Shown here in pieces: positions 9,305 to 21,681 of a stretch of DNA of 64,000 nt; position 1 is the first letter of the stretch; each line of letters starts with the position of its first letter. The stretch comes from Mucilaginibacter terrae. GTDB lineage: Bacteria; Bacteroidota; Bacteroidia; Sphingobacteriales; Sphingobacteriaceae. The stretch lies in the NCBI RefSeq assembly GCF_031951985.1, contig NZ_JAVLVU010000001.1, positions 2,046,001-2,110,000 on the forward strand, read 5' to 3'. A program made the position numbers and the translations under genes. Under the pieces are notes generated by a model. The model was not told the DNA's origin, ran no database searches, and was given only the letters and a program-made list of their open reading frames with translations.

Positions 9305-10417
9305 TTATTCGAACTGATTTTTGATTTGATAGCCAGACTCGCGCAGTAATCTTTCTTTACGGAATAACTCTACGTCTGAAGTCATCATATCTTTTACTAA
9401 TGAAGCTAAATCGTGCTTTGGAGTCCAGCCTAATTTTGTTTTTGACTTGGTTGGGTCACCAATTAATAACTCAACCTCAGTAGGGCGGAAATATTTAGGA
9501 TCAACAGCTACAACCTCGGTACCTGCTTCTAACTGGTAATCGGAGTGACTGCAGCTTACTACATAACCTTTCTCTTCAACACCCTCGCCTTTAAATTCAA
9601 TAGTTATGCCCACTTCAGCAAATGCCATACGTACAAATTCACGTACGCGCGTAGTTACGCCGGTAGCAATTACAAAGTCTTCAGGAGTATCCTGCTGCAG
9701 TATGAGGTACATAGCCTCTACATAATCTTTCGCATGGCCCCAATCGCGCTGTGCATCAAGGTTACCTAAGTATAATTTATCTTGTAAACCCATAGCAATT
9801 TTAGCTGTTGCGCGGGTAATTTTACGGGTTACAAAAGTCTCACCACGTAACGGGCTCTCGTGGTTAAACAAGATGCCATTGCATGCAAACATACCATAAG
9901 CTTCGCGGTAGTTAACTGTGATCCAGTAGGCATACATTTTAGCCACGGCGTAAGGGCTACGTGGATAAAACGGTGTAGTTTCAGACTGCGGCACAGCTTG
10001 TACCAAACCGTAAAGTTCTGAAGTAGATGCCTGGTAAATACGTGTTTTTTTCTCCAAACCTAAAATACGGATAGCCTCTAACAAACGTAAAGTACCAATA
10101 CCATCGGCATTTGCAGTATATTCAGGAGTGTCAAAGCTCACTTTAACGTGGCTCATGGCACCTAAGTTATATATCTCATCGGGCTGAACCTGTTGTATAA
10201 TGCGGATCAAGTTGGTTGAATCACTTAAATCTCCATAGTGTAATACTAAACTCGGATGTGGTTCATGGGGGTCTTGGTACAAGTGGTCAATACGATCGGT
10301 ATTGAATAACGAGCTGCGGCGTTTGATACCATGCACTTCGTATCCCTTGCTTAACAGTAATTCTGTTAAGTAGGCTCCGTCCTGCCCTGTTATACCTGTT
10401 AATAATGCTTTCTTCAT
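9305..10417 (-). CDS. gmd: GDP-mannose 4,6-dehydratase
   Basis: Gmd converts GDP-D-mannose to GDP-4-keto-6-deoxy-D-mannose, the first step towards GDP-L-fucose. The frame is open further upstream to 10456, but the ATG at 10417 directly precedes the conserved [17 protein letters not shown] start, so it is chosen; the product has 370 residues. The Rossmann motif GITGQDG is at residues 8-14, [12 protein letters not shown] near 84-95, QASTSELYG near 129-137, and catalytic Y156/K160 in SPYAVAK. The [16 protein letters not shown] motif is diagnostic of Gmd. It lies directly before fcl and after the WcaI-type glycosyltransferase. Confidence 0.96.
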   Translation of the reverse strand: MKKALLTGITGQDGAYLTELLLSKGYEVHGIKRRSSLFNTDRIDHLYQDPHEPHPSLVLHYGDLSDSTNLIRIIQQVQPDEIYNLGAMSHVKVSFDTPEYTANADGIGTLRLLEAIRILGLEKKTRIYQASTSELYGLVQAVPQSETTPFYPRSPYAVAKMYAYWITVNYREAYGMFACNGILFNHESPLRGETFVTRKITRATAKIAMGLQDKLYLGNLDAQRDWGHAKDYVEAMYLILQQDTPEDFVIATGVTTRVREFVRMAFAEVGITIEFKGEGVEEKGYVVSCSHSDYQLEAGTEVVAVDPKYFRPTEVELLIGDPTKSKTKLGWTPKHDLASLVKDMMTSDVELFRKERLLRESGYQIKNQFE

Positions 10418-10471
10418 GTATAGTTGGATGGTTGTTTGTGAACAAAAATCTGGCAAAGCCAGTATACTATA

Positions 10472-11752
10472 TTAATTATTGATTGCTTCTTTTATCTCCG
10501 GCTTTGGCAAAAAGTCACCCACAAAATTCTCCATCACATTGTCGATGTTTAAATATTGCAAGGCATAATCGCGCGCATTATGCCTTTTGACTAATGCCCC
10601 CTCCGGATTTTCCTTAATCCTTAAAATTACATTAGCCAAAGCTTCATAACTTTCAGGTTCAATTATGTAACCCAAATCGTACTTATCAACCACATTGTAC
10701 AAAGAAGTGCCCGGTGAACAAGTAACGATGCTTGTGCCCCCTACGGCCAAAATTGTGGTAAGTTTTGATGGCATAACCAAATCACCGGCGTTAGCCTTTT
10801 GCAACACGAGGTGAAAATCGCCAAGGTTTAAAAATTCATTAAATACCTCTTTATCCTGAACGGGTAGGAAATTTATGGAATTCAGGCCTTTCTCTTCAGC
10901 CATTTTTACAAGCTTATCTTTATAAGGCCCCGAACCGCAAATAATAAACTTAATATCAGATTCCTTCTTTAACAAATCGGCAGCATGTATCACATTCTCA
11001 AGACCTTGTTTCTCGCCTATAGCCCCTGAGTATAAAAAAATAAGATCAGTGTCCTGATATCCCCATTTGGATTTTAGTGACCCCCTGTTATCAACCGGAT
11101 AAAAATAAGTTGTATCGGCCCAGTTAGGAAAAAAATGCACCGGCTTGTCAACCTTCACACTTACCTTATCCTTCATCCCTTCAGATATGGTACTCACAAA
11201 ATCTGCCTTGGCTAAAATATCACGTTCTATAGTATATAATCTATCAATCAACTTGTTGCTTGATAACATTTGCAAATCCTGCGCGGCTTCAATTTGCAAA
11301 TCCTGTATATGATAAAGCAGTTTTCCACCCTTATAATTTCTTATTAACAAGCCTAAATAAGCTAAATGGAAAGGTGGCGCTACAGTTATTATCAAATCAA
11401 ATTTATTTGATGACAGTAGCATTTTAAACACAACCCATATTTTGAACAGCCAAAAAGACATGTCCTGAATCATACGTTTTTTACCAGTTGGGTTTTTGGG
11501 GATAAATGATGGGCAACGATATACAGTAACAGGCGCACCTTTTTCACCCATAACAATTACCTCCTTCTTATACCACCTGTTAGTATAAGGCGCCTGTACT
11601 TTCCAGTATGGATAGTATGGAAATGTTGTAATAACTGTACATTCATAACCCTGTTTTGAAAGCCATTCTATCATTTCGCCATTATACTTACCAATGCCTG
11701 TTGGCTCTGGTGAAAAGTTATGGCTTATTAACAGAATTTTTTCGTTTTTCAT
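10472..11752 (-). CDS. WcaI-type glycosyltransferase (GT4-like)
   Basis: The 426-residue protein is a GT-B glycosyltransferase of the WcaI family, named after the colanic acid cluster. The N-terminal NFSPEPTGIGKYN motif is typical of the acceptor domain of this group, and the second domain has FLYSGAIGEKQGLENV near residue 235 and a C-terminal MPSKLTTILAVGG stretch (the GT4 EG/PSK region). It probably transfers a sugar, possibly the fucose made by the following gmd and fcl genes, to a lipid-linked or polysaccharide acceptor at the inner face of the membrane; the donor is inference. It is the first gene of the operon, with a well-formed promoter upstream at 11812-11843. Confidence 0.85.
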   Translation of the reverse strand: MKNEKILLISHNFSPEPTGIGKYNGEMIEWLSKQGYECTVITTFPYYPYWKVQAPYTNRWYKKEVIVMGEKGAPVTVYRCPSFIPKNPTGKKRMIQDMSFWLFKIWVVFKMLLSSNKFDLIITVAPPFHLAYLGLLIRNYKGGKLLYHIQDLQIEAAQDLQMLSSNKLIDRLYTIERDILAKADFVSTISEGMKDKVSVKVDKPVHFFPNWADTTYFYPVDNRGSLKSKWGYQDTDLIFLYSGAIGEKQGLENVIHAADLLKKESDIKFIICGSGPYKDKLVKMAEEKGLNSINFLPVQDKEVFNEFLNLGDFHLVLQKANAGDLVMPSKLTTILAVGGTSIVTCSPGTSLYNVVDKYDLGYIIEPESYEALANVILRIKENPEGALVKRHNARDYALQYLNIDNVMENFVGDFLPKPEIKEAINN

Positions 11753-11811
11753 TAAGGCTGGTAGTATTTAATAATAATGCGCTTAAAGTCCAAATACACT
11801 ATTATTTATAA

Positions 11812-11843
11812 CAAATATAAAAAAACAATAATCTATTTGCAAA
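11812..11843 (-). promoter_or_regulatory. Bacteroidota-type promoter for the sugar-nucleotide operon
   Basis: Read on the minus strand there is a -33 TTTG (11840-11843), a 20-base spacer and a -7 TATATTTG (11812-11819), which fully matches the TTTG-N19-21-TAnnTTTG pattern of the housekeeping sigma factor of this phylum. It lies 59 bases before the start codon of the glycosyltransferase. Confidence 0.65.
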
Positions 11844-11925
11844 CAATATAATCTATATGGAAAATCCATATCATATTTTCAATCAATTAATGATGTAATA
11901 TAAGGCAGTATGGTAAGTAACATAT

Positions 11926-12237
11926 CTAAGCTTGCCCCATGGTTCCACCAAAATTCATCGGAAACCCAGGATTTTCAGGTTGAATTTTAATACGACCATT
12001 TACCGCTTCAAACTTCTCTATATTGTCCTCTAAGGCCGAAAGCAGGCGTTTGGCATGCTCCGGTGTTAAGATTATTCGCGATTTAACTTTGGCTTTTGGT
12101 ACACCCGGCATAACCCTAATGAAATCTAACACAAATTCAGCGTTTGAATGAGTTATGACAGCCAGATTTGAATATATGCCTTCTGCTATCTCTTCAGTTA
12201 ACTCAATATTCAACTGATTTTCATTTGTCTCTTCCAT
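11926..12237 (-). CDS. DUF3467 family protein
   Basis: This 103-residue cytoplasmic protein has the DUF3467 pattern: a YSNLAVITHSNAEFVLDFIRVMPG segment near residues 21-45, KSRIILTPEHAKRLLSALEDNI near 53-74, and a Gly/Pro/Asn-rich C-terminus. The family's biochemical role is not known. It follows rpoC on the same strand after a terminator-like hairpin, an arrangement I associate with many Bacteroidota genomes. It may therefore be transcribed with rpoC by readthrough or from its own promoter. Confidence 0.8.
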   Translation of the reverse strand: MEETNENQLNIELTEEIAEGIYSNLAVITHSNAEFVLDFIRVMPGVPKAKVKSRIILTPEHAKRLLSALEDNIEKFEAVNGRIKIQPENPGFPMNFGGTMGQA

Positions 12238-12316
12238 GCTACTAAAATAGTAAAGCTATTGTAAAATTGTTATTAAAAATTAATCTCTTTTTAAAATTTA
12301 ATAATACTGCAAAGCA

Positions 12317-12348
12317 AAAAGGCCATCCTGTTAACAGGATGGCCTTTT
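12317..12348 (-). terminator. Terminator after rpoC
   Basis: A perfect hairpin, AAAAGGCCATCCTG / TTAA / CAGGATGGCCTTTT, sits 20 bases beyond the rpoC stop. The GC-rich stem with A/T runs on both flanks works in either direction. Confidence 0.85.
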
Positions 12349-12368
12349 ATTAATTTGACTAATAATTA

Positions 12369-15300
12369 TTATGCTTCAGTATCTTCAGTTTTTGAAGCCA
12401 TTAAGCGATCAAACTCCTCTTGAGAACCTACACGTATATTATCATATGCGCGTAAACCAGTTCCTGAAGGTATTAAGTGACCTACAATAACGTTCTCTTT
12501 CAAACCTAACATCTTATCGCGTTTACCTGCAATTGCAGCTTCGTTAAGTACTTTGGTAGTTTCCTGGAACGATGCAGCCGAGATGAACGACTTGGTGCCT
12601 AATGATGCACGGGTAATACCCTGAAGTATTGGGCTTGATGTTGCAGCAATAGCGTCACGTACTTCAACCAGTTGCTGGTCTTTACGTTTCAGCACAGAGT
12701 TTTCATCACGTAAACGACGTAAAGATACGATCTGTCCAGCTTTCAAGGTAGTAGAATCACCCGGTTCAACAACAACTTTTTTGTCGAATATATCGTCGTT
12801 CTCTAACATGAAATCCCAGCTATCAACAGATTCTCTCTCTAAGAAACGGGTATCTCCCGGATCTTCGATAGATACTTTTTGCATCATCTGGTGAACGATA
12901 ACCTCAAAGTGCTTATCGTTAATTTTCACACCTTGCAAACGGTAAACCTCTTGTATACCATTTACTAAGTACTCTTGTACAGCTGCAGGGCCTTTAATAG
13001 CTAAAATATCGGCTGGTGATATCGAACCATCTGACAAAGGCATACCGGCTTTAACAAAGTCGTTATCCTGTACCAGGATGTGTTTAGATAATGGCACCAG
13101 GTATTTTTTAACCTGACCGTCACGCGATTCAATAGTGATCTCGCGGTTACCGCGTTTAACACCACCTAAGGTTACCACACCATCAATTTCGGTTACTACC
13201 GCAGGGTTTGATGGGTTACGTGCCTCGAATAACTCGGTTACACGTGGTAAACCACCAGTAATATCTCGGGTTTTACCGGTTGAACGAGGAATTTTAGCAA
13301 TTACTTGTCCGGTTTGTATTTTCTCACCTTCTTCAATAGCAATGTGAGCGCCTACCGGGATGTTGTATCCTTTAATAACGTCGCCACCACGTTCTGCTAT
13401 TTGAATAACAGGGTTTTTGGTTTTATCGCGTGTATCGATAATTACTTTCTCACGGTGACCGGTTTGCTCGTCAGATTCCTCACGGAAGGTAATACCTTCT
13501 AATACGGCATCAAACTTGGCAACACCTGCAAACTCAGAGATAATAACCGCGTTATACGGATCCCATGAACAAATACGCTCCCCTTTGGTAATGGTACTGC
13601 CATCTTTAATGTACAGGTACGAACCGTAAGGAATATTATTGGTCATGATAACCTTGTTGCTACCCGGCTCAATGATGCGGAACTCGCCCGAACGGCCTAA
13701 TACCACATCAACAGCGCCATCTTCGGCAGTTTCAAAAGATACTGTACGTACGTTTTCAAACTCAATGATACCATCGTAACGTGCGTTGATTTGTGATTCA
13801 GCCGCAATGTTAGATGCGGTACCACCCACGTGGAAGGTACGAAGTGTTAACTGTGTACCTGGCTCACCAATTGATTGAGCTGCAATTACACCTACAGCTT
13901 CACCGGCCTGTACACGTTTACCTGTTGCCAGGTTACGTCCGTAACAAAGACCACACACGCCGCGCTTACTTTCGCAGGTTAATACCGAACGAATTTCGAT
14001 ACCTTCCAAAGGAGAGTTCTCAATACGTTTGGCAATTTCCTCATCAATGTCATGTCCGGCCGAAATCAACAGTTCGTTGGTTAACGGGTCAAACACATCA
14101 TGTAAGGTAGTACGACCTAAGATACGGTCATATAATGGCTCTACAATATCCTCGTTGTCTTTTAGTGCAGTTGTATATATACCGCGTAAAGTTCCACAAT
14201 CAGTTTCACCCACAATCATATCCTGGGCAACGTCATGTAAACGACGGGTTAAGTAACCAGCATCCGCAGTTTTCAAAGCCGTATCAGCCAAACCTTTACG
14301 GGCACCGTGGGTAGAGATAAAGTACTCTAATACCGACAGACCTTCTTTAAAGTTCGACAAGATCGGGTTTTCGATGATCTCACCACCCGAACCTGATTTT
14401 TGAGGTTTGGCCATCAAACCACGCATACCTGCAAGCTGACGAATTTGCTCCTTAGAACCACGAGCACCCGAATCCAACATCATGTAAACTGAGTTGAAGC
14501 CCTGGTTGTCGGTCGAAAGGATCTCCATTACATTCGCGGTTAAGCGGTTATTGATACGGGTCCAGATATCGATAATTTGGTTATAACGCTCGTTGTTGGT
14601 AATGAAACCCATGTTATAGTTGTTCATTACTTCTTCAACCTCGCGTGATGCTTGTGCAATCAGATCAACTTTTTGTGCCGGAATGTTAACATCCTGCAAG
14701 TTGAACGACAGACCACCCTGGAATGCCATTTTGAAACCTAATTCCTTAATATCATCAAGGAACTGGGCTGCACGAGCCATACCAGTATTTTTAACAACCT
14801 CACCAATAATATCACGAAGTGATTTTTTGGTCAACAGTTCGTTAATGTAACCAACCTCTTCAGGTACGTGCTGGTTAAACAGTACGCGGCCTACGGTAGT
14901 ATCAATTATTTTAGTTACAATTTCGCCGTTACGCTCTTTAACTTTTCCTTTTACTTTGATGAAGGCGTGTAGGTCAACTTTTTTCTCGTTGTAGGCAATA
15001 ATTACCTCCTCGGCCGAGTAGAATGTTAAACCTTGTCCTTTTACCACACGAGTTTCATCAGTTTTGCGGCCTTTAGTAATATAGTAAAGACCCAAAACCA
15101 TATCCTGAGATGGTACTGTAATAGGTGTACCGTTTGCAGGGTTAAGGATGTTGTGCGAAGCAAGCATCAAAATTTGGGCTTCCAAAATTGCCGCGTTACC
15201 AAGAGGTACGTGAACGGCCATCTGGTCACCGTCAAAATCCGCGTTGAATGCCGTACAGGTTAGTGGGTGCAATTGAATTGCTTTACCTTCAACCAGTTTA

Positions 15301-16658
15301 GGCTGGAATGCCTGTATACCCAAACGGTGCAGCGTAGGCGCACGGTTAAGTAAAACAGGGTGACCTTTCAATACGTTCTCTAAAATATCCCAAACTAATG
15401 GGTCTTTGCGATCAACGATCTTTTTGGCAGATTTTACTGTTTTAACCACACCACGCTCAATCATCTTGCGAATGATAAATGGTTTAAACAGCTCGGCAGC
15501 CATATCTTTAGGTAAACCACACTCGTGTAGTTTAAGGTTAGGACCTACAACAATTACCGAACGGGCAGAGTAATCCACACGTTTACCTAATAAGTTTTGA
15601 CGGAAACGGCCTTGTTTACCTTTCAGAATATCAGAAAGTGATTTAAGGGCACGGTTACCTTCAGTTTTTACCGCGTTAACTTTACGTGAGTTGTCAAATA
15701 ACGAATCCACAGCTTCCTGAAGCATACGTTTTTCGTTACGTAAAATTACCTCTGGCGCTTTAATCTCGATCAAACGCTTTAAACGGTTGTTACGGATAAT
15801 AACACGACGGTAAAGGTCATTCAAATCGGAAGTTGCGAAACGACCACCTTCCAGTGGTACTAACGGACGCAACTCTGGCGGAATAACCGGAACGATCTTC
15901 ACGATCATCCACTCAGGGTTGTTATCGATACGGCTCTTAGCATCACGGAAAGCCTCAACAACTTGTAAGCGTTTTAAAGCTTCGTTTTTACGTTGTTGTG
16001 AAGTTTCGTTTGCTGCCTGGTGACGTAAATCGTATGATAACTGATCTAAGTCGATGCGTTTCAATAACTCTTCCAAAGCTTCGGCACCCATTTTGGCAAC
16101 AAATTTCTGAGGATCTTTGTCGTCAAGGTATTGGTTCTCTTTAGGGAGAGTATCTAATACGTCCAGGTATTCTTCTTCAGTCAGGAAATCCATTTTAGAA
16201 ATTCCGTCAGCTTCTTTAATACCTGCTTGTATAACTACGTAACGCTCGTAGTAAATAATTAAATCGAGTTTTTTGGTTGGTAAGCCCAGTAAGTAACCAA
16301 TTTTGTTTGGTAACGAACGGAAGTACCAGATGTGTGCAACAGGAACCACCAAGTTGATGTGGCCCATACGCTCACGACGAACTTTCTTTTCGGTAACCTC
16401 AACACCACAACGGTCACACACGATGCCTTTATAACGGATACGTTTGTATTTACCGCAATGGCACTCGTAATCTTTTACCGGACCAAAAATCCGTTCACAA
16501 AATAAACCATCACGCTCGGGTTTGTAGGTCCGGTAGTTGATGGTTTCTGGTTTTAAAACTTCGCCACTTGAACGCTCCAGGATAGACTCGGGAGAGGCTA
16601 AACTGATGGTAATGGTGGTAAAGTTGCTTTTTATTTTACTATCCTTTTTGTAAGACAT
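12369..16658 (-). CDS. rpoC: RNA polymerase subunit beta'
   Basis: RpoC forms the DNA clamp and holds the catalytic magnesium of RNA polymerase. The 1429 residues contain the N-terminal zinc ribbon ([14 protein letters not shown]...CDRCG, near 65-90), the catalytic NADFDGDQM near 470-477, the bridge helix/trigger loop region with [18 protein letters not shown] near 945, and the second zinc site [13 protein letters not shown] near 895. The C-terminus is acidic. It follows rpoB with a 102-base gap that contains a small hairpin. No insertions or missing catalytic residues were noticed. Confidence 0.98.
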   Translation of the reverse strand: MSYKKDSKIKSNFTTITISLASPESILERSSGEVLKPETINYRTYKPERDGLFCERIFGPVKDYECHCGKYKRIRYKGIVCDRCGVEVTEKKVRRERMGHINLVVPVAHIWYFRSLPNKIGYLLGLPTKKLDLIIYYERYVVIQAGIKEADGISKMDFLTEEEYLDVLDTLPKENQYLDDKDPQKFVAKMGAEALEELLKRIDLDQLSYDLRHQAANETSQQRKNEALKRLQVVEAFRDAKSRIDNNPEWMIVKIVPVIPPELRPLVPLEGGRFATSDLNDLYRRVIIRNNRLKRLIEIKAPEVILRNEKRMLQEAVDSLFDNSRKVNAVKTEGNRALKSLSDILKGKQGRFRQNLLGKRVDYSARSVIVVGPNLKLHECGLPKDMAAELFKPFIIRKMIERGVVKTVKSAKKIVDRKDPLVWDILENVLKGHPVLLNRAPTLHRLGIQAFQPKLVEGKAIQLHPLTCTAFNADFDGDQMAVHVPLGNAAILEAQILMLASHNILNPANGTPITVPSQDMVLGLYYITKGRKTDETRVVKGQGLTFYSAEEVIIAYNEKKVDLHAFIKVKGKVKERNGEIVTKIIDTTVGRVLFNQHVPEEVGYINELLTKKSLRDIIGEVVKNTGMARAAQFLDDIKELGFKMAFQGGLSFNLQDVNIPAQKVDLIAQASREVEEVMNNYNMGFITNNERYNQIIDIWTRINNRLTANVMEILSTDNQGFNSVYMMLDSGARGSKEQIRQLAGMRGLMAKPQKSGSGGEIIENPILSNFKEGLSVLEYFISTHGARKGLADTALKTADAGYLTRRLHDVAQDMIVGETDCGTLRGIYTTALKDNEDIVEPLYDRILGRTTLHDVFDPLTNELLISAGHDIDEEIAKRIENSPLEGIEIRSVLTCESKRGVCGLCYGRNLATGKRVQAGEAVGVIAAQSIGEPGTQLTLRTFHVGGTASNIAAESQINARYDGIIEFENVRTVSFETAEDGAVDVVLGRSGEFRIIEPGSNKVIMTNNIPYGSYLYIKDGSTITKGERICSWDPYNAVIISEFAGVAKFDAVLEGITFREESDEQTGHREKVIIDTRDKTKNPVIQIAERGGDVIKGYNIPVGAHIAIEEGEKIQTGQVIAKIPRSTGKTRDITGGLPRVTELFEARNPSNPAVVTEIDGVVTLGGVKRGNREITIESRDGQVKKYLVPLSKHILVQDNDFVKAGMPLSDGSISPADILAIKGPAAVQEYLVNGIQEVYRLQGVKINDKHFEVIVHQMMQKVSIEDPGDTRFLERESVDSWDFMLENDDIFDKKVVVEPGDSTTLKAGQIVSLRRLRDENSVLKRKDQQLVEVRDAIAATSSPILQGITRASLGTKSFISAASFQETTKVLNEAAIAGKRDKMLGLKENVIVGHLIPSGTGLRAYDNIRVGSQEEFDRLMASKTEDTEA

Positions 16659-16719
16659 ATTCTTCTTTTAATGATTTAGTGATGAGCACAGGCTCATTTT
16701 GCACATAAAAGTTAACAAA

Positions 16720-16743
16720 GGGTTGAATGTTACCATTCAACCC
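16720..16743 (-). other. Hairpin between rpoB and rpoC
   Basis: The perfect stem GGGTTGAATG / TTAC / CATTCAACCC lies 17 bases beyond the rpoB stop. It has no T-run on the minus strand, so it is more likely an mRNA processing or stability element than a terminator. Confidence 0.5.
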
Positions 16744-16760
16744 CTCACTAATCAATTCTA

Positions 16761-19700
16761 TTATTCTAAGGTGATATCCAAACCTAAACCTCTTAACTCG
16801 TGAACCAATACGTTGAATGATTCAGGAACAGATGGCGTTGGTAAGTTTTCGCCTTTAACAATGGCTTCGTAAGTTTTAGCACGGCCAATAACATCATCCG
16901 ATTTCACAGTAAGGATCTCTTGCAGAATGTTGGCAGCACCAAATGCTTCCAGTGCCCAAACCTCCATCTCACCAAAACGCTGACCACCAAACTGGGCTTT
17001 ACCACCCAATGGTTGTTGTGTAATTAATGAGTATGGACCGATTGAACGTGCGTGCATCTTATCATCAACCATGTGACCCAGTTTAAGCATGTAAATAATA
17101 CCTACTGTGGTTGGCTGGTCAAAGCGGTCGCCGGTTAAACCGTTGTACAGGTATGTACGGCCGGTTGGTGGCAAACCTGCTTTTTCAATCCATCCTTCTA
17201 CTTCAGCGTATGTTGCACCGTCGAAAATAGGAGTAGCGAATTTAACACCAAGCTCTTTACCTGCCCAACCTAACACGGTTTCGTAGATCTGGCCCAAGTT
17301 CATACGCGAAGGTACACCCAGTGGGTTCAATACAATGTCAACCGGTGTTCCGTCAGCAAGGAATGGCATATCCTCGTCACGTACAATGCGCGCTACGATA
17401 CCTTTGTTACCGTGGCGGCCGGCCATTTTATCACCCACTTTAAGCTTACGCTTTTTAGCGATGTATACTTTAGCCATTTGTACGATGCCTGATGGCAGCT
17501 CATCACCTACACTGATCGCAAATTTATCGCGACGATAAGCACCAAGCTCTTCGTTAACCTTAATACCGTAGTTATGTAGTAACAACTTGATCTGATCGTT
17601 TTTATCCTCATCAGTTGTCCACTTGGTTGGGTTAATATTTTCGTATGGAAGTTCTACCAGTGTTTTTTGGGTGAATTTAACACCTTTTGGTACCAGCAGC
17701 TCTTTGTAAACGTTAAATACACCTTGTGATGTTTTGCCATTCACTATCTCAAATAACTTATCAACCAAACGGTTTTTAAGATCCTTGATAGCCTTATCAT
17801 GTTTAGCATCTAATTTTTCTAACTGTGCTTTTTCTTCAGCTTTCGAAGTCTTTTTAGCACGAGAAAATAATTTAGTATCGATAACCACACCAGCAATTGA
17901 TGGCGGAGTTTTCAACGAAGCATCTTTTACGTCGCCGGCTTTGTCACCAAAGATGGCACGTAACAGTTTCTCTTCCGGTGAAGGATCTGACTCGCCTTTA
18001 GGGGTGATCTTACCGATCAAGATATCGCCTTCTTTAACCTCAGCACCAACACGGATAATGCCGTCTTCGTCAAGGTCTTTAGTGGCTTCTTCAGATACGT
18101 TAGGAATATCAGGTGTCAATTCCTCTTCACCACGTTTAGTATCACGAACTTCAAGCTCGAACTCCTCAACGTGAATTGAAGTGAAAATATCCTGTGATAC
18201 CACACGCTCAGAAATTACGATCGCATCCTCAAAGTTGTATCCTTGCCAAGGCATGAATGCCACCTTCATGTTACGGCCTAAGGCCAGTTCACCGTTTTGA
18301 GTTGCATAACCCTCGCAAAGTACTTCACCTTTAGTAACCCTTTGACCTTTTTTAACAATAGGCTTAAGGTTCATGGTAGTGCTCTGGTTAGTTTTCTGGA
18401 ACTTGATCAGGCGGTAACCTTTGGTATCGTCGTCAAATGAAACCAAACGGTCATCATCATTACGATCATAACGGATACGAATCTCGTTGGCGTCAACATA
18501 TTCAACTACACCATCACCCTCGGCGTTAACCAGGGTACGGCTGTCTTTAGCTACACGCCCTTCCAAACCGGTACCTACAATTGGCGCTTCAGGGCGTAAA
18601 AGCGGCACGGCCTGGCGTTGCATGTTCGAACCCATCAACGCACGGTTAGCATCATCATGCTCCAAAAACGGAATCAACGAAGCTGCAATCGAGGTGATCT
18701 GGTTCGGCGCAATGTCCATATAATCCAAACGCTCAGGTTCGATGATCGGGAAGTCACCCTCGAAACGTGCTTTTACACGTGGAGTAGCAAACACACCGCT
18801 ATCATCATAAACTGCGTTGGCCTGGCCAATAGTTTTACCATCTTCGTCCTCTGCCGATAAATAAATTACCGGCTCGTCAACTGCTACCACACCGTTATCC
18901 ACACGTTTGTACGGAGTTTCGATGAAGCCTAAGCTATTGATCTTAGCGTGAACGCAAAGAGAAGAGATCAAACCGATGTTCGGACCTTCAGGAGTTTCAA
19001 TGGTACACAAACGACCATAGTGGGTGTAATGCACGTCACGTACCTCAAAACCGGCACGCTCACGTGATAAACCACCAGGACCAAGCGCCGATAAACGGCG
19101 TTTGTGAGTGATCTCGGCCAATGGATTGGTTTGATCCATGAACTGAGATAACTGGTTGGTACCGAAGAACGAATTAATTACTGATGATAATGTACGCGCG
19201 TTGATCAGGTCGGTTGGTGTAAACACCTCGTTATCACGAATGTTCATACGCTCACGGATGGTACGGGCCATACGTGCTAAACCAACACCAAATTGTGCAT
19301 ACAATTGCTCACCTACCGTACGTACACGACGGTTTGATAAGTGGTCAATATCATCCACCTCAGCTTTAGAGTTGATCAGTTTAATTAAGTATTTAACAAT
19401 GGCAATAATATCAGCCTTGGTTAATACTTTGATCTCGTCAGAGGTATCAAGCTTCAGTTTACGGTTGATGCGGTAACGGCCCACATCGCCCAGGTCATAT
19501 CTTTTATCTGAGAAGAACAAACGGTCGATAATACCACGAGCAGTTTCCTCATCTGGTGGTTCGGCGTTACGTAACTGACGATAGATGTGCTCTACCGCTT
19601 CTTTCTCGGAGTTCGAAGTATCTTTCTGTAAAGTATTGTATATAATGGTATAATCACCGCTGGTAGAAGCATCTTCCTTGTTCAGGATAATGCTTTTTAC

Positions 19701-20564
19701 ACCTGCATCAATGATTTGCTCAATATTGTTATCATCCAGTACAGTTTCGCGCTCAAGGATAATCTCATTACGGTCGATTGATACCACTTCACCTGTATCT
19801 TCGTCCACAAAGTCTTCTACCCATTTTTTGAGCACCCTTGCAGCAAGTTTGCGGCCAACAAATTTCTTAAGGCCCGATTTGCTTACTTTTACCTCGTCGG
19901 CAAGTTCGAACAATTCTAAGATGTCCTTATCCGAATCGTAGCCGATGGCACGTAACAAGGTTGTAACCGGGAATTTCTTTTTACGGTCAATGTAAGCATA
20001 CATAACGTTATTAACGTCGGTAGCAAACTCAATCCATGAACCTTTGAAAGGAATTACACGGGCTGAGTACAATTTAGTACCGTTGGTGTGGCGGCTTTGG
20101 CCAAAGAACACACCTGGCGAACGGTGTAACTGCGATACAATTACACGCTCGGCGCCATTGATTACGAATGTACCTTTTGGCGTCATGTAAGGGATAGTAC
20201 CTAAATACACATCCTGAACAATGGTTTCAAAGTCTTCGTGCTCTTCATCATTACATGAAAGGCGAAGCTTTGCTTTTAAAGGCACACTGTAAGTTAAGCC
20301 ACGGTCGATACACTCTTGTATATCGTAGCGGGGCGGGTCAATAAAGTAATCCAAAAACTCCAGAACGAAAATGTTACGAGAGTCTGAGATTGGAAAGTTT
20401 TCGGCAAACACTTTAAACAAGCCTTCCTTGTGACGGTTGTCTGAAGTGGTTTCGAGCTGGAAAAATTCCTGAAAAGATTTCAACTGAACATCCAGAAAGT
20501 CAGGATAGTCAAGGACGTGCCTGCTGGTTGCAAAGTTCACTCTTTGGTTATTTTTGTTTGCCAA
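16761..20564 (-). CDS. rpoB: RNA polymerase subunit beta
   Basis: RpoB forms the second half of the RNA polymerase active centre and is the target of rifamycins. The 1267-residue product has the expected length for this phylum. The rifampicin region is visible as [34 protein letters not shown] (near 465-500) and looks wild type. It also has the GNKGIVARI motif, the GRHGNKG metal-proximal loop near 1045, and the C-terminal [19 protein letters not shown] clamp segment. It lies between rplL and rpoC in the conserved rplKAJL-rpoBC order. Confidence 0.98.
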   Translation of the reverse strand: MANKNNQRVNFATSRHVLDYPDFLDVQLKSFQEFFQLETTSDNRHKEGLFKVFAENFPISDSRNIFVLEFLDYFIDPPRYDIQECIDRGLTYSVPLKAKLRLSCNDEEHEDFETIVQDVYLGTIPYMTPKGTFVINGAERVIVSQLHRSPGVFFGQSRHTNGTKLYSARVIPFKGSWIEFATDVNNVMYAYIDRKKKFPVTTLLRAIGYDSDKDILELFELADEVKVSKSGLKKFVGRKLAARVLKKWVEDFVDEDTGEVVSIDRNEIILERETVLDDNNIEQIIDAGVKSIILNKEDASTSGDYTIIYNTLQKDTSNSEKEAVEHIYRQLRNAEPPDEETARGIIDRLFFSDKRYDLGDVGRYRINRKLKLDTSDEIKVLTKADIIAIVKYLIKLINSKAEVDDIDHLSNRRVRTVGEQLYAQFGVGLARMARTIRERMNIRDNEVFTPTDLINARTLSSVINSFFGTNQLSQFMDQTNPLAEITHKRRLSALGPGGLSRERAGFEVRDVHYTHYGRLCTIETPEGPNIGLISSLCVHAKINSLGFIETPYKRVDNGVVAVDEPVIYLSAEDEDGKTIGQANAVYDDSGVFATPRVKARFEGDFPIIEPERLDYMDIAPNQITSIAASLIPFLEHDDANRALMGSNMQRQAVPLLRPEAPIVGTGLEGRVAKDSRTLVNAEGDGVVEYVDANEIRIRYDRNDDDRLVSFDDDTKGYRLIKFQKTNQSTTMNLKPIVKKGQRVTKGEVLCEGYATQNGELALGRNMKVAFMPWQGYNFEDAIVISERVVSQDIFTSIHVEEFELEVRDTKRGEEELTPDIPNVSEEATKDLDEDGIIRVGAEVKEGDILIGKITPKGESDPSPEEKLLRAIFGDKAGDVKDASLKTPPSIAGVVIDTKLFSRAKKTSKAEEKAQLEKLDAKHDKAIKDLKNRLVDKLFEIVNGKTSQGVFNVYKELLVPKGVKFTQKTLVELPYENINPTKWTTDEDKNDQIKLLLHNYGIKVNEELGAYRRDKFAISVGDELPSGIVQMAKVYIAKKRKLKVGDKMAGRHGNKGIVARIVRDEDMPFLADGTPVDIVLNPLGVPSRMNLGQIYETVLGWAGKELGVKFATPIFDGATYAEVEGWIEKAGLPPTGRTYLYNGLTGDRFDQPTTVGIIYMLKLGHMVDDKMHARSIGPYSLITQQPLGGKAQFGGQRFGEMEVWALEAFGAANILQEILTVKSDDVIGRAKTYEAIVKGENLPTPSVPESFNVLVHELRGLGLDITLE

Positions 20565-20659
20565 GGGATTTATAATTTTAATATGTATTAAACTCTTATT
20601 GGTTTATTTAAAGTTGTTCCTGAACTTCAAACAAAAATGAAAACATTATAAACGGCAAT

Positions 20660-20688
20660 AGACCCCGACCAAAAGATGGTCGGGGTCT
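20660..20688 (-). promoter_or_regulatory. GC-rich hairpin between rplL and rpoB
   Basis: The perfect 11-bp stem AGACCCCGACC / GGTCGGGGTCT with a 7-base loop stands in the 154-base gap between rplL and rpoB. On the minus strand no clear T-run follows, so it resembles the partial attenuator or processing hairpin known at the same place in Escherichia coli. That comparison is inference. Confidence 0.5.
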
Positions 20689-20718
20689 TGATGCTTTTTA
20701 GCTTGTATGGAGAAACAA

Positions 20719-21099
20719 TTACTTGATCTCAACAACAGCTCCGGCTTCTTCTAAAGATTTTTTCAATGATTCAGCTTCTGCTTTATCAACACCAGTTTTT
20801 AATTCTTTTGGTGCGCCGTCAACTAAATCTTTAGCTTCTTTCAAACCAAGACCTGTTAAGTCTTTAACTAATTTAACAACTGCTAATTTCTGACCACCTG
20901 CTTCTTTCAGGATAACGTCAAACGCAGTTTGCTCAGCAGCAGCAGCAGGTGCATCACCACCAGCAGCAGGAGCAGCAACAGCAACAGCTGCAGCAGCAGG
21001 CTCAATACCATACTCGTCTTTCAGGATCTGAGCTAATTCGTTAACTTCTTTTACTGTTAAGTTTACCAACTGTTCAGCAAACGCTTTTAAATCTGCCAT
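20719..21099 (-). CDS. rplL: Ribosomal protein bL12
   Basis: bL12 forms the flexible stalk that recruits and activates translational GTPases. The 126 residues show the N-terminal dimerisation part ([23 protein letters not shown]), an Ala/Gly/Pro hinge at about 35-58, and the conserved C-terminal domain with [29 protein letters not shown]. It follows rplJ after 58 bases. Length and sequence are entirely typical. Confidence 0.98.
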   Translation of the reverse strand: MADLKAFAEQLVNLTVKEVNELAQILKDEYGIEPAAAAVAVAAPAAGGDAPAAAAEQTAFDVILKEAGGQKLAVVKLVKDLTGLGLKEAKDLVDGAPKELKTGVDKAEAESLKKSLEEAGAVVEIK

Positions 21100-21157
21100 G
21101 ATTATTTAAATTTTACTTTTAATGCTTTTTGTTTAATTGCGACCTTAAGGTGTTCGC

Positions 21158-21679
21158 TTAACCTTCTCTTTCTTGTAATGTTTTTACCAAACCTGCAATT
21201 GTAGTTCCGCCCGATTGAAGAGCAGAAAGTACGTTTTTAGCAGGAGATTGCAGTAAGCCAATGATCTCGCCAACCAATTCTTCTTTCGATTTAAGGGTCA
21301 GTAACGCATCTAACTGGTTATCGCCAACAAAGGCTGCAGAGTATACGTAAGCTGCTTTTAAAACAGGCTTATCACCTTGTCTTCTTAAATCTTTAATCAG
21401 TTTAGCCGGAGCTTTTGCTGATTTAGAGAATAATATAGTTGATGCACCTTTAAGTGTATCAAATATTGGTTCGTAATCGCCTTCGGCTGCTAATAAAGCT
21501 TTTTTAATTAAGCTATTTTTAGCTACCTGCATGGTAATTTCGTTGTCAAAACATTTACGACGGATGTCGTTAATTTTAGCAACGGATAAATCTGCAGTAT
21601 CAGTAATATAGAAATTACCATACTCTTTGATCTGCTCGGTTAGAGCTTCAACCAGTTCGTATTTTTCTTCTTTATTCAT
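21158..21679 (-). CDS. rplJ: Ribosomal protein uL10
   Basis: uL10 anchors bL12 dimers to the large subunit. The 173-residue protein begins with NKEEKYELVEALTEQI and has the conserved INDIRRKCFDNEITMQVAKNSLIKKAL segment near 35-65 and a C-terminal helix that carries the bL12 dimers. Only two bases separate it from rplA, so the long autoregulatory L10 leader seen in some bacteria between these genes is absent here. Confidence 0.97.
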   Translation of the reverse strand: MNKEEKYELVEALTEQIKEYGNFYITDTADLSVAKINDIRRKCFDNEITMQVAKNSLIKKALLAAEGDYEPIFDTLKGASTILFSKSAKAPAKLIKDLRRQGDKPVLKAAYVYSAAFVGDNQLDALLTLKSKEELVGEIIGLLQSPAKNVLSALQSGGTTIAGLVKTLQEREG

Positions 21680-21681
21680 GA

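Noticed and set aside
17734..18174. A 146-codon open frame on the plus strand inside rpoB
   Set aside because: It is the antisense shadow of a highly conserved gene, Ser-rich and without any domain pattern; base use follows rpoB codons.
21100..21157. L10-type autoregulatory leader near rplJ-rplL
   Set aside because: rplA and rplJ are separated by only two bases and the rplJ-rplL gap is 58 bases without a strong fold.
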